Assembly (NCBI RefSeq): GCF_024586455.1
Contig: NC_065921.1
Span: 74,171,865 to 74,235,864, forward strand
Origin: Bactrocera neohumeralis
Taxonomy: Eukaryota; Arthropoda; Insecta; Diptera; Tephritidae
Length of the DNA: 64,000 nt
Reading direction: 5' to 3'
Shown: piece by piece, positions 21,241 to 32,700 of the stretch
Layout: every line of letters begins with the position of its first letter
How positions within the stretch are numbered: the stretch's first letter is position 1
Made by a program: the position numbers and the translations under genes
The notes under the pieces: model-generated
Told to the model about the DNA's origin: nothing
The model's input: only the letters and a program-made list of their open reading frames with translations
Database searches by the model: none

Positions 21241-22481
21241 GTTCGTTCCATGGATCACCCGTGTGCTTGAAGAACGCTGGTTAACAAAAAAACTTGTGCA
21301 GCTGTGACAACACAATTTGTTTCCAGAGTCAAACGCAAAATATCCACTGAACTACTTGAACTTAGCAAGGTTCATCACAACGAATTGGTAGGTGTTCTGA
21401 TTGAATTTATTGTGACATGGAAGATGTTTTGACTGGACCCTACCGGCGAGTTGGTATCACTTGGCAGTTTCCGCTTAACTCTACAGTTTTTAACGGATTG
21501 GGGCTTAATCATCTCGGTATACGAATCTACGACGAACGTAGCGAAGTGGCCGCCTTGACAGATTACTGGTAAGTTCAAAACGCTTCGTCGGTCTATATAT
21601 AAATATAAAGGGCTGGTATTGCATACATAGTAGTTTTGGGAATCGCAAAGAACCGGTATTCACAATTGTCCAACTGTAATCTCGAGTCATCTGCAATACG
21701 ATCTAACCTAAACTAACCCACGCCAAGCTCGGCAATGTTATTAGATGTGCCGACGTATTTTACTTCGTATTTACTTCGCCTTGTGAGAAGGTTGCTATTG
21801 CAGCTATAAACATTTTAAGCTTGGAGTTAAAGTTCTAGACATACTACTCAAACCACGTTAAAAGAAACTACGCACTAAAGCAAATGGCTACGGCAATGTA
21901 TATATGTTGCGTTGTATATGTTTGTATATAGGTACAGATAAATAAAATGGTGGATAAATTTATATATATATATATATATATTCTTATATACTTATATACT
22001 TATTTACATATGTATGTCTATTTCGGTCCTGCAAAGGGCAGCATGTTGCATACTTAATCGTCCCCTTAGTTCTCACCATTTTTATTTACAAACATATTCG
22101 CATTTCCTTTTCTATTGTTTCATATTACTTTATTTAATTTTATTTTATATTTGAAGAGGCGTTGAAACGCTGTCACTGCTATTGAAGTGACATTGACAGC
22201 TGTCTGCGTTTATATCCTTGTGTGGGCTCACCAGTTGCGACAGGTGACATATGAAAACTCACACGCAGACATTATATGCGGCAGCTAACGAAAAGTAACC
22301 GACCCTCGACATGTATCTCTTGATACATAAGCATATATGTATGTATATATTACATATATGTTATATGACAATAAAATGATGAGTTCAGCATAGAATTTTG
22401 GGCATTGCTTCGGTAAAGTTTTGAACTCACGACGCATTGGATGTCAAATACGTTCTCAACTCTATAAACACAGTCAAACAA
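21241..22481. other. No gene seen; contains (TA)10
   Basis: A (TA)n microsatellite lies at 21961-21980. The rest is AT-rich. Short open frames at 21375-21696 have no motif. Confidence 0.45.
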
Positions 22482-22559
22482 CAAGAAAAAACGTTAATTT
22501 CGGCTGCACCGAAGCTAATATACCCTTCACAAGTGCATTTCTTTTAGTAACTATGTGTT

Positions 22560-23947
22560 CAGTTTGTATGGAAGCTATATACTATAGTTAACCGATCTGA
22601 ACAATTTCTTCGGTGATTATGTTATTACCTTAAGCAGTAATCCATGTCAAATTTCGTGAAGATACATATATCGTCAAATGCGAAAGTTTTCCATACAAGA
22701 ACTCGATTCCGATCGTTCAGTTTGTATGGCAGCTATATGCTATAGTGAGCCGATTTGAATAATTTATTCCGATATTACATTGTTGTCTTAGAAAATAATC
22801 TATACCAAATTTCGTGAAGATATATCGTCAAATGTGAAAGTTTTCCATACAAGAACTCGATACCGATCATTCAGTTTGTATGGCAGCTATATGCTATAGT
22901 TAATAGATCTGCACAATTTCTTCAGATATAACATTGTTGTCTTAGAAAATAATCTATACCAAATTTCGTGAAGATATATCGCCAAATGTGAAAGTTTTCC
23001 ATACAAGAACTCGATTCCGATCGTTCAGTTTGTATGGCAGCTATATGCTATAGTTAACAGATCTGCACAATTTCTTCAGATATACATTGTTGTCTTAGAA
23101 AATAATCTATACCAAATTTCGTGAAGATATATCGTCAAATGTGAAAGTTTTCCATGCAAGAACTCGATTCCGATCGTTCAGTTTGTATGGCAGCTATATG
23201 CTATAGTTAACCGATCTGAACAATTTCTTCGGAGATTACTTTGTTGTCTTAGAAAATAATCTATAACAAATTTCGTGAAGATATATCGCCAAATGTGAAA
23301 GTTTTCCATACAAGAACTCGATTCCGATCGTTCAGTTTGTATGGCAGCTATATGTTATAGTTAATAGATCTGCACAATTTCTTCAGATTACATTGTTGTC
23401 TTCGAAAATAATCTATACCAAATTTCTTGAATATATCTTGTCAAATGCAAAAGTTTTCCATACAAGAACTCGATTCCGATCGTTCAGTTTGTATGGCAGC
23501 TATATGCTATAGTTAATAGATCTGCACAATTTCTTCAGATATTACATTGTTGTCTTAGAAAATAATCTATACCAAATTTCGTGAAGATATATCGTCAAAT
23601 GTGAAAGTTTTCCATACAAGAACTCGATTCCGATCGTTCAGTTTGTACGGCAGCTATATGCTATAGTTAATAGATCTGAACAATTTCTTCAGATATTACA
23701 TTGTTGTCTTAGAAAATAATCTATACCAAATTTCGTGAAGATATATCGTCAAATGTGAAAGATTTTCCATACAAGAACTTGATTCCGATCGTTCAGTTTG
23801 TATGGCAGCTATATGCTATAGTTATACTATATGAACAATTTCTTCAGATATTACATTGTTGTCTTAGAAAATAATCTATACCAAATTTCGTGAAGATATA
23901 TCGTCAAATGTGAAAGTTTTCCATACAAGAACTCGATTCCGATCGTT
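22560..23947 (+). repeat. Tandem array, nine units of about 154 bp
   Basis: Each unit begins cagtttgtatggcagcta and contains 'aatttcgtgaagatatatcg' and 'gttttccatacaagaactcg'. Units are about 95% alike by eye, so the array was homogenised recently. The first unit is the longest (158 bp). Confidence 0.95.
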
Positions 23948-24208
23948 CAGTTTGTATGGCAGCTATATGCTATAGTAGTCCGATATTGGCAGTTCCGACA
24001 AATGAGCAGCCTCTTGAAGAGAAAATGACGTTTGCAAAATTTCAAAACGATATCTTAAAAACGGAGGGACTAGTTCGTATATATACAGAGAGACGGACAG
24101 ACAGACAGACAGACGGACATGGCTAAATAGACTCAGCTCAACATACTGATCATTAATATATATAGACGCTTTCTTCTGTGTGTTACAAACTTCGTGGCAA
24201 ACTTAATA

Positions 24209-24228
24209 TACCCTGTTCAGGGTGTAAT
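24209..24228. other. 3' terminal palindrome of R154
   Basis: tataccctg / ttc-agggtgta forms a near-perfect hairpin. In the copy at 58754-58773 the palindrome is perfect: 9-bp arms tataccctg and cagggtata around TT. Confidence 0.85.
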
Positions 24229-24232
24229 TACT

Positions 24233-25120
24233 GACGGATCTTAGCTGGTATTAGCATCGTTCAAGAGCTGTTAGAGAGCATGAAAAATGATGAAGGAAAA
24301 ATTATCTGCTCAGTTAGTCGTATGCAAAAATTTAAGAAACCAAATGTAAAACAATTATCAGGTCTTTGACTAAAAGCTGCCAACGGCCTGCCGTTACTTT
24401 AGAGGCAGGCTTTTACTTTAGAGAGCACAATAATAATATCCTTAAGGACCTAAAGCAATTATTTAATTTTCCAACAACCACATTTTTTCTTTTTTGTTTT
24501 TGTTCTCTGCTTGTTCTTAATGAGTCTGCATGTAGAAACTCCACATTTTGTATGTCGATTTGTACTCATTCGTTTTCATCCAGACAGCAATGAAATGCGA
24601 TATGCCGCATGAAAATATTGCTGGCAATTGCGGCCTCAATTAAGGAGCACCAAAAACTGAAAATATCGAATTAAAATTAAATAGATAAAGATACAGCTGT
24701 AATTGAATTAGCTGACAGAGGAGGAAATAGGCTGTCGGATTGTTGTAACTGTAAAGTCTGTCTGTGGTCGTAATAGCTGTCAAAGTAAGCACGTGTCTTT
24801 GATATAAATTGCTTTCTGTAACGTATTCGAGACCAAGGTTGACTAGTGGTAAAGCCGAAGATGGAAGTAACGGTTATTCGTGGCATTTTAGTTAACGATA
24901 TCAATCATGAAATTAGCACATTATTCCTTTCGACTTTGGGGAACGTCATTATTAATGGATCGGTCAATTGGTTACTTGGGTACTGTGGCGGTATGTCAAA
25001 TATGTGATTTTTTTTGATGAACCAACTAAGAACTGGCACAGATTCGAATGCATTTATGTAGATAAGATCGACTAAACTGGAGAAAGTGGTGCAAAACTGA
25101 TTCGCTGGTAAGGTCTTCAT
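24233..25120. other. No gene seen
   Basis: A small open frame 24366-24593 has a hydrophobic run but no motif. 24700-25120 shows moderately complex sequence with minus-strand frames of about 70 codons that I cannot place. Confidence 0.35.
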
Positions 25121-25124
25121 ACAA

Positions 25125-25985
25125 GGTTTGACTCATGTTTTCGAAAAAAGCTTCAAAATCCCTGACTACCTCAGAGCTGTGGTAAGGAGCTACCTTAGTA
25201 ACAGAAACTTGCTGTACCAAACTATAGAGGGATCGCGACAGATAGCGGTCGCGTTAGGAGCAGCACAAAGATCCATTCAAGGCCCTGGCTTGTGGAACAT
25301 CACCTACGACGCTATACTAAAACTGGAAATGTCAGACGAATCGTACTTAATTGGCTACGTGGACGACATTGCAGCAGTTATTACAGCACGAGACACACAA
25401 GAAGCGCGAAGAAAGCTCGATCGTGATACGGACGCACGCACGGCTCGACTCACGCAACAGCTCGCTACGAAAAAAAAGAGCTACTACTGCTAACAAATAA
25501 GCACATACCCCTCGAAATAAGTATGACCACGGGTATTCTTAGGACTCAAAAAGCAGTAAACTACCTGGGCAGACTAACCTTCTGGGTACAAATCTAGCAC
25601 GCCGCAGGAAAGACAGCGAAAATCACCTTCCAACTTAGCGGAGTAATGGCTCACATCTGGGGCCTCAGCCAAGAAATCAGCCTACCAAATAGTGTCAGGC
25701 GATGCAATAATAGTTATAATGCTCCAATTGACCTTCTGGCAAACGAAAGAAAAAAACAAATAAAAACAGTTACAATAACAACATGGCAACGAAGATGTGA
25801 GAATGAGAGTCGCGGCAGGTGGACGACCAGACCAATAAACGACCTAAAAAAATGACCAAACCCTAAATTTGAATATGTTGAAAATCTCTTAATGGAAAAA
25901 ATGGAATGCCATCCTGAAGTAACTCAAATTTGCCAATTTGGTTCCAGGTGGCGACAGTTCTTTAAAGGGGGGTTCTTTTTAGTGA
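25125..25985 (+). mobile_element. R1-like LINE, reverse transcriptase and C-terminal part
   Basis: The frame 25128-25493 encodes the RT palm: IPDYLRAVVRSYLSNRNLLY, then GPGLWNITYDAILKLEM, then IGYVDDIAAVI, the catalytic box (usually YADD or FADD; here YVDD). The conserved GVPQGS motif is GAAQRS. Later frames give KTAKITFQLSGVMAHIWG (25612-25665; thumb) and TTWQRRCENESRGRWTTR (25780-25835), a C-terminal signature of R1-clade LINEs. It is truncated at the 5' end with several frameshifts. R1 and relatives are non-LTR retrotransposons; the clade call rests on motifs only. Confidence 0.8.
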
Positions 25986-26074
25986 CCTGCATACAAATAC
26001 GGCACATACCGTTGCTGTGACGACAGCACTGATGATGCGAAAGACATTTTCCGCCTCTCACCCGCAAAAAAAAA

Positions 26075-26516
26075 ATCCTCGATATATCATTTGAAAAATT
26101 GTTGAGGAGCCAAGCATATCAAACCATTCAATTTTAACCAATGATTTGGGTTTTAGTCGGGAAGAGTTTGTGCCAAAATTGCTCACTTTCGACCATAAAC
26201 AGCGTCACGTTGACATTGCTCAGGAGTTGTTGCATTTAGTTTGTGGTGATCCAGATCTGCTTCAGAGGGTTATGACTAGTGACATATCAAGGGTTATGGT
26301 TATGATGTGGAGAACAAAACTCAATCACCTCAATGGAAGCCGCTTCATTAGCCAAGACCGAAACCACACAAAAAAGGTGCTGCAGCCACAGTATTCTCCA
26401 GATCTGAACCTCTGTAACTTTTTGGTTCCAAAAACTGAAGAAGCCCATGACAGCCGAAATACTGCAGTATCTTTCAGCTTTTACGCTTTTACGTCAGAAA
26501 AGCTGCTGAGATAGCT
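26075..26516 (+). mobile_element. Mariner fragment, internally deleted
   Basis: The open frame 26146-26514 reads EFVPKLLTFDHKQRHVDIAQELL (linker before the catalytic domain) and VMTSDIS, where the usual TGDE with Asp 1 is altered. After a deletion comes LQPQYSPDLNLCNFLVPKTEEAHD, the Asp 3 region with the final Asp replaced by Asn (LCN instead of PCD). The region with HDNAP is deleted. No inverted repeats were found. Confidence 0.8.
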
Positions 26517-27099
26517 AACAATGCAGAAAATTACATAAAAAATATGAAATATACTCAAGGCAATCAACTAGGCCGGTTGTAATGTCTTCATTCGTGTTAA
26601 TTGCTATAATTGCTAATTTTGAAAATCTGTTCGCTTTTATTACTTCTATGCTTCTAGCTTAACCTAAATAATTTATTTCTTCCACTTGATTTCCTATCTA
26701 ATCGTCTACACTTCGTACGCATAATGCCGCTCCGTATAAACACACACACACACACACATACACTCAACGCGTCATTAATTATTATCAAAGGACCCAATGG
26801 AGGCGGTGTTCATGCGCTATTATCCATTTAGCGACATTAAAAGGGTATTTAAGGATTAGCCAGACACAAGTAGTGTAGGGTAGTGTAAATAATTGGCTGT
26901 CTTAGCAACCGAAAGCAAATTAGAAGTGACTAAATTGTCGGTTACGTTTTTAGTTGCAAGAAATCTGCTGGAAGGGGATTCGGTATTGAGGTTAGAACGT
27001 AAGTGTCTAAATGTAAATTGAGTTGATAGAGCAGTTGCAGTTTAGTATCAGGAAACTGTAGTCAAACTCATCGTTATTACGAACACGGTTCGAGGGCTG
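26517..27099. other. No gene seen; (CA)n tract
   Basis: A (CA)n microsatellite lies at 26741-26757. AT-rich otherwise. Confidence 0.45.
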
Positions 27100-27540
27100 A
27101 TCCAGAGATAGCACTAGGACTGCAGTGCTATGTGAAGCCATAAAAACAGAACTCCTGCATTCGATCTTATAAGCACTCCTCTTTGTGGCCAATAGGAATT
27201 TGTTCAGGCGTTTAATTTTTATACGCATCAGCTGGATGGTGCGAGCTCCTCAGTATTTAAGACTCGATATCGCAAATACGGGACGATGAAGAAATATGTG
27301 TTGGAATGTTTCAATTTTGTCGTCTTCTATTCAGCTTCTGCAGTTGGCGTCCGGTTAAAATCTCAACCTTACAGTATCGACTCGATAGAGAAATGGTCTT
27401 TTCCCACAAATAAGGAGAGGCTAGCCTTACTGAGTGCATAGAGCTCACTGCATCTTTTGCGAGCGATCTTGGGACAAAACGACCTCACGATAGCGAATTA
27501 ACTGATGCCAAGTTCCTGTGAAGCCCAGCTATACGATAGT
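27100..27540 (-). mobile_element. LINE 3' region, RNase H end and zinc-finger tail
   Basis: The minus strand, about 27540-27230, reads with stops: LASPYLWEKTISLSSRYCKVEILTG, then CRS*IEDDKIETFQHIFLHRPVFA. The second piece resembles the Cys/His tail (CxxC..H..C) that follows RNase H in several LINEs. Degenerate; clade unresolved. Confidence 0.45.
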
Positions 27541-28699
27541 AGAAATCACGAAAAGAGGTGACCAGATGGATGTGACCCGTTCTGATAGCGGTACTAGGGG
27601 GTACAAGTATTTATTTTGTTACTGTACTCAGATTAGTTTCAGACTATCGAGGAGAAGGACAGCTCAAATTTTCATAGTAACGATGAAAGAATTCACATTT
27701 TGAATCATGTATAATGATGCTTAACTCTTAATACCGGCAAATATCAAGGCAGAAGACCCGAATATATTAATTAGAAATAATAATTCTGCTATTACAAGAT
27801 CTGTTCCTCTCACCATTTCTCTCTCTCTCTCTCTTTTTTCTAACTATTTTCGTTGTTGTATTTTATACTCGTAGAGGTCGGGTCGACGTCGTTTTCGCAA
27901 AAAGTTTGGACGATCCGTAAGAAATGCTAAAAGATTTCAGAGGATATCTCTTGGGTGCCGACAAAACGAATTTCGTCTTTAACCGATTTGGATGGACGAC
28001 TCGAATGAGGCAAGCTTTCGGTGACTTTATGACCTTCACTAAATGTTCTGTGTCACTCAAATAGTTGTGCTTCTCTTAAAGTAGACTTTCCAAAACACTT
28101 CATGAAAATTTAGACCTCGAAACAGTTGAAAGCGTCAACACTACAGAAAAGGAAGCTCTGCTATGCTCTCTGGGGAATATTAAACGTTCTACGTCGGCGA
28201 TACAAAGTAGATCGAGGGCAAAACCCTGTAAGGAGGCGTTGAAAGCAAAAGCAACCTATAAAGTCCGCGAAAGACTTAGCTGCAAGTCCAACCGTGCCAA
28301 GAAGGATGAGGCAAGGTTGGCTTGGACTATGGCAAAAATGGAGAAAAGGCAAGCAAACTATGCGCCGCGTTCGTAATTCACATCCACGGATGCGAGGTTT
28401 GCAAACCGGGTCGAGGAAGGAATTGCGCGCGAAACAGCGGGTGCGGTTAAACTTTAAAGAGGCAGACTTTACTTCCACAACCGCGATTGTTACCAAAGTA
28501 CGGAGTCCCAACAAATCAACAAGGGGAAAAGACAAAGAAATATTTCTGGCAAACATAAAAGGTGATCGGTGAGCCGGTCCTTAACTGCGACGCACCAATA
28601 TTTTCGCCTGGATGAAGTGAAACGCAGACGAGGAAGCTACAAAAGTGTCTGAAAACTGCACTCCGAACTACGACAGGATGCTTCTTGATGTCTTCTATC
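27541..28699. other. Unclassified; basic ORF remnants
   Basis: 27819-27834 is a (TC)n tract. 28294-28572 (+) is an open frame of 92 codons rich in Arg and Lys, and the overlapping frame gives EARLAWTMAKMEKRQANYAPR. It could be a LINE ORF1 or a leader of the Jockey-like piece that follows, but I cannot identify it. Confidence 0.3.
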
Positions 28700-29235
28700 G
28701 AACACCTGCACATTGAGGCCCGTATGCTTGCAGTTAAGGAGCATAATGAACCCCTCTCTAAGCTGTTTCTGCCCTGCTTGGAACAGAACCGCCTACAAGG
28801 AGCAGTGGTCCTTCCTTAACTACGTCGACAACATAAAATAATACTCTGACCAGACTTCGGACGCAACAAACTTCAGACCTGTAATGACCGCCATTCACAG
28901 TGCAGCCATTAACACCTTCACCGACTCCCTCTTAATGAATAGTGCACTTGGGGTTAAACCACCACCAATTTCAGACGAAGAGCTCGAGTTGCCGCGAGAA
29001 TCTAGAGTGACGCTCCTTCTGGATACTGTAGCAGGTTAAACTCCTATTTATCCAGAATAGACCCTGACTTATCAATAACATGTCTAGCGTGCAATGAGTC
29101 CCCGCATTACTCTAACAACCTCTTTGCATGCCCTCCTTAACCCACACATCTGACACCCTTTTCCCTTTAGTCCGAATCTGTCGAAACAGCACGTTTCTTG
29201 AGCCTACCGTTGGATAATGTCGATGACAACATATA
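28700..29235 (+). mobile_element. Jockey-like LINE, 3' end of second ORF
   Basis: Plus-strand pieces in shifting frames follow the C-terminus of Jockey-clade polymerases: HIEARMLAVKEHNEPLSKLFL (about 28700-28770), PPPISDEELELPRESRVTLL (about 28960-29015), LNSYLSRIDPDLSITCLACN with ESPHYSNNLFACP (29040-29135; the CxxC-H-C tail) and ESVETARFLSLPLD (about 29175-29215). The catalytic RT domain is not present. It is a 5'-truncated, decayed copy, the usual fate of such insertions. Confidence 0.75.
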
Positions 29236-30724
29236 TGTATAATTCTTGCCATACAAACGGGGATTAGGTACTCGTAAAGTCAATCGTCACGTTCGATCGG
29301 AAGAGACCCTCTACGTCCTGCGAAGTAGCCAAGAGGTTTTTAGTCGTATCCATCATTGACAAAAGCAACCTCCTTGGACAGAAAACGGAAGAAAATTGGA
29401 AGCGGTAGAGTTGAAACTGTTGGATGTGCTCTTCGAAGGATTGGATGGCGATCACAGCTTGCTATGCGAACGTTGGTTGTACAACGATTCGCACAAACCG
29501 ATACCGCTACGGCTCGTTTAACGATATGCAGCTGAGAGAGATTTCGAAACTGTAATTGGAACTTCTATGAGATCAACTTTGCTTCCTGCGTAGGTGCTCC
29601 GCCTGAGCATTGCAATATTAACTTTATATGCCGCCAAGCCAATCTGTGGGTGCACGACAGCCTTATGTGCCCTTTCGGCTGCTCAAAAGCTCAATAAATT
29701 GCAATTTATGCAGCCATACATCGGAGGCAATGAAGCAGCGTTGGCATAAAGCAATTACACTTATGCTGTTTGCATAGTTCAATTGCGAGAAAAGGCATAA
29801 AGGCGCGCGCTTATAATCGATTAAACTGCATACAAGTCGGTTAATGCTGCGTGGCAACATGCAAACAGCACGTACATCTGTATGTGTGTTCGTGTGCGCC
29901 GCAACGCCAATGCTTTTCCAATATTTGCTTTCATAATTCAAATGTGCACTCATAATAGCGCTGCCATAAAGCGATTCGCTTTTATTACCGAAGCGTGCAA
30001 CATTGCTGCCGCTGCCGCTGCCGCTTACAATATAAACACGCACATACATATATGTATATCCACATGTATATAATAAACATAATATAACTGTTTCCAGTGG
30101 CATTGTGTCGATGTGCAATTATGTAGCAACAAGATGGCATCGCTCATACATGCCAAGCTCTCAAGGAGCCACCAGCCGCGCACAACACACACATATACAT
30201 GCAAGCAACGCTGCGTTGAATGGCTTGTAACTAACTGTAAAGCAGAAAAACAACAACACTTGTGTATAGTCGCAACAATTGCTTGCCATGGCATGTGCTA
30301 TAAATAAAAGCCAACAGCAGCTGTGCTCGCTCGCTTCTCGCTGGCCGCGTCTGCAATTGTTGTTTGTGTTGCTCCTCCTCCATTTACATCATAACGCATA
30401 TGCTGAGTATCTGCTCCGGTATGTGCTGGCAAATGAATGCAGCGTTAACCAGCGTCGCCATTACGATTTATGCTTAAGCAATGGCGATGTAATCGCTTTA
30501 CACCACTACCTTTGCAAAGCAACAACAAGTCGAGCGCAATGCGTTTCGGCGTTGTGTTGTTGCAGTCGGTTAACAAATGGCTGGATTATAATCTTGCGCA
30601 AAATATTACCTTATCATAAGATCCATAAATAGATTGCATGAAAAGCTCTGAAATACCCGATAACGAGTATGAATCTGTTAGGCGAAGAAGTTCGTATAGT
30701 TTAAGGGTTGAGTAGGGAGACACG
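29236..30724. other. No gene seen; non-coding DNA with GCTGCC run
   Basis: Contains (GCTGCC)n-like sequence at 30006-30027. Several overlapping open frames on both strands (29663-30118 minus, 30279-30632 plus) are low in complexity and show no domain. I treat them as chance. Confidence 0.45.
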
Positions 30725-31355
30725 AATCATGCGTGCCTGTTTGTACATATAAGTATGTATACGCCAACTAGTCCTTTAGTTTTTGAGATATCGATCTGTA
30801 AGTTGACAAACGTACTTGTCTGTCCAAGAAACTGCTCATTTGTCGGAATCGCCGATATCAGACCACTATAGACTATAGCTGCCATACAAACTGAGCGAAC
30901 AAAGTCAGTTCCTTGAATGAAACTCTTTTTTAGTTGTCGAGATATCTTCACAAAACTTGACAAAACTTATTGCCTAAGGTACTATAGCAATCTCTGAGGA
31001 GCTTGTTCAGATCAGACCACTATAGCATATAGCTGCCATACAAAATGAACGATCGAAACCAAGTCCTAGTATGGAAAACTTTTTTATTTGTCGAGATATA
31101 TCCACAAAAATTGTTAAGAATTTATGTCCAAAGCAACGGTATAATATCCGAAAAAAATTGTTCAGATCGAACGACTATAGCATATATGTATCTGCCATAC
31201 AAACTGAACGATCGGAACCGAGTCCTTGTAAAGCAGACTTTTTTATTTGTCGAAATATCTCTACCAAATCTGGTAAGAATTTATGTCAAAAACAACGGTA
31301 TAATCTTTGAAGAAATTGTTGAAATCAGACCACTATAGCATATACCGGCCATACT
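30725..31355 (-). repeat. R154 element, three to four units, reversed
   Basis: The unit marker 'ctatag(c/a)' occurs at 30864, 31020, 31174 and 31332 (spacing 156, 154, 158). Part of the 3' tail is at the left ('acttgtctgtccaagaaact'). The units are more diverged from each other than those at 22.5 kb. Confidence 0.88.
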
Positions 31356-31579
31356 TGGACTCCCTCCGATAACAGCTACCACGAAGGTAAGTCTATGATC
31401 TCGTATTCGTAACCATCTAATGAAGAAGGTGCACGAGATAATATAATAGGCTTGGGAGAACACGTGTATCATATACTGCATGCATTATTGGGCATGAAAA
31501 AACTGTTCGTAATAAGGGTACATCATTGGCTCTCTTCAGACAGTAAGCGTTATTATGAGACCACTTCACAACAGTGTAT

Positions 31580-32020
31580 GAAGCTGTGTGAGAGATCTTC
31601 TGCGAGCTTTCGTGACTATCGATGAAACATTGAAGTACTGGCACACACAAGATACTAAGGAAAAGTTGAAAGTGCAATTTCATACGGGGAATCCGCTCCG
31701 TAGAGGTCGTAGATTGTTATATTGGTTGGAAAGATAATGATTTACAATTGACCATCTGAAAAAGGACAGAATGGCCTCCTCCATCATAATAACGCACCTG
31801 ATCACACCTGCGCCATCGCCACAGCCAAATCGGTTTAATTAGGCCACCTGCACTGCCGCCATATAACCATCTAGAGATTTGGTCACTGGCGATTTTTTAT
31901 ACCAAAATTAAAGAATCTCTCGCAGAAATCTGATTTATGTTGGATCATCTCTGAGTCAAGTATAATATGCCAAAAGGAGATTACTTTGAAAAATTTCTTT
32001 TGCATGCTAAATATTTAAAT
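31580..32020 (+). mobile_element. Mariner fragment (irritans/mauritiana-like)
   Basis: The plus strand has FVTIDETLKYWHTQDTKEKLK (about 31595-31660) with the first catalytic Asp, a shifted tract, then HHNNAPDHTCAIATAKSV (about 31778-31830) with the normal HDN changed to NN, a stop, and FIPKLKNLSQKS (31895-31930). It ends near KGDYFEKF (about 31975-32000). No inverted repeats were seen. Inactive. Confidence 0.75.
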
Positions 32021-32365
32021 ATTTATCGCACCGTCCTCGTTTATTCCGTAACTATGTTTTCTGTCATCCTGTTTCTATGATCTTCGGTGTCGAGTCAAAA
32101 CTCAAATTGGACGACCAAACCTATTATGCGATTGTCTAAAGTAGAATAAACAGAATCACTAACTGTATTACGTATGTGGGAGCTGAAGTAATTCACCGAC
32201 CTATAGCACTAATTTTTGGTACCTCAATTGCACCCTCGGTTAATTTTCTTAAGATTTCATTCAAACTGATCGATATACATAGATGGCATAAGATCAAACA
32301 GAAGTTTGAAAACCCCGGGACGTAGTTAAGAAAATATAGCAGTCGTAGTTGAGAGCGAACATGAA
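32021..32365. other. No gene seen
   Basis: Unclassified sequence between two transposon fragments. Confidence 0.35.
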
Positions 32366-32580
32366 ACTCGGACTAACGTATGGAACGACTTGGCGCATTT
32401 TACGTCGAGATCTTAAGTTGAAGCGTACAAATTACAGCATGTGCTAGAACCGACCTTCCCAAACGACATTGCTTCGCTCTATGGACTCTTGAAAAGTTCC
32501 AGGAATACTCGACATTTTCGAGCCAAATTTCGTTCAGCGATGAGGCCCATTTCTGGAAAGCCCATCGAAATCAAGTTTTA
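32366..32580 (+). mobile_element. rosa-like transposon, short middle fragment
   Basis: The plus strand reads LTYGTTWRILRRDLKLKRTNY (second helix-turn-helix, from about 32371), then in other frames 'cgacattgcttcgctctatg' and 'ttcagcgatgaggcccattt' (the SDEAHF first Asp). Both are shared with the copies at 6.9 and 46.7 kb. Confidence 0.75.
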
Positions 32581-32604
32581 GTAAGTATGCTTTTTTATTT
32601 TATT

Positions 32605-32637
32605 CAAACTTCGGGTGCAGCCGAAGTTAACAATTCT
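32605..32637 (-). repeat. R154 5' end hairpin only
   Basis: acttcgg-gtgcag-ccgaagt: a 7-bp perfect stem. It matches the R154 5' terminus in reverse orientation, with no unit attached. Confidence 0.6.
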
Positions 32638-32700
32638 TTGGCTTTGGTATAAATTCGGTTATAAGCCTGAGGTCCCAGACGGCATTTCTGAGCGCTTGAA

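Larger units (their letters stand above)
22482..24232 (+). mobile_element. R154 element, complete copy with nine-unit array
   Basis: This is the reference copy. It has a 5' hairpin at 22494-22518 (ttaatttcgg ctgca ccgaagctaa), then 'tatacccttcacaagtgcat', then tandem units starting at 22560, 22718, 22872, 23026, 23179, 23333, 23485, 23639, 23794 and 23948 (spacing 152-158 bp). A tail of about 280 bp with 'gacggacagacagac' and a 3' palindrome at 24209-24228 complete it. It encodes no protein. Terminal hairpins plus a tandem-repeat core resemble non-autonomous rolling-circle elements (Helentron/DINE-1-like), but that is inference. Confidence 0.9.

Noticed and set aside
22560..23947. CRISPR-like array
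   Set aside because: Units are contiguous copies of 154 bp with no unique spacers, in a eukaryotic setting.
29663..30632. Overlapping frames of 89-151 codons on both strands
   Set aside because: Compositional runs without motif; both strands open at once argues for chance.
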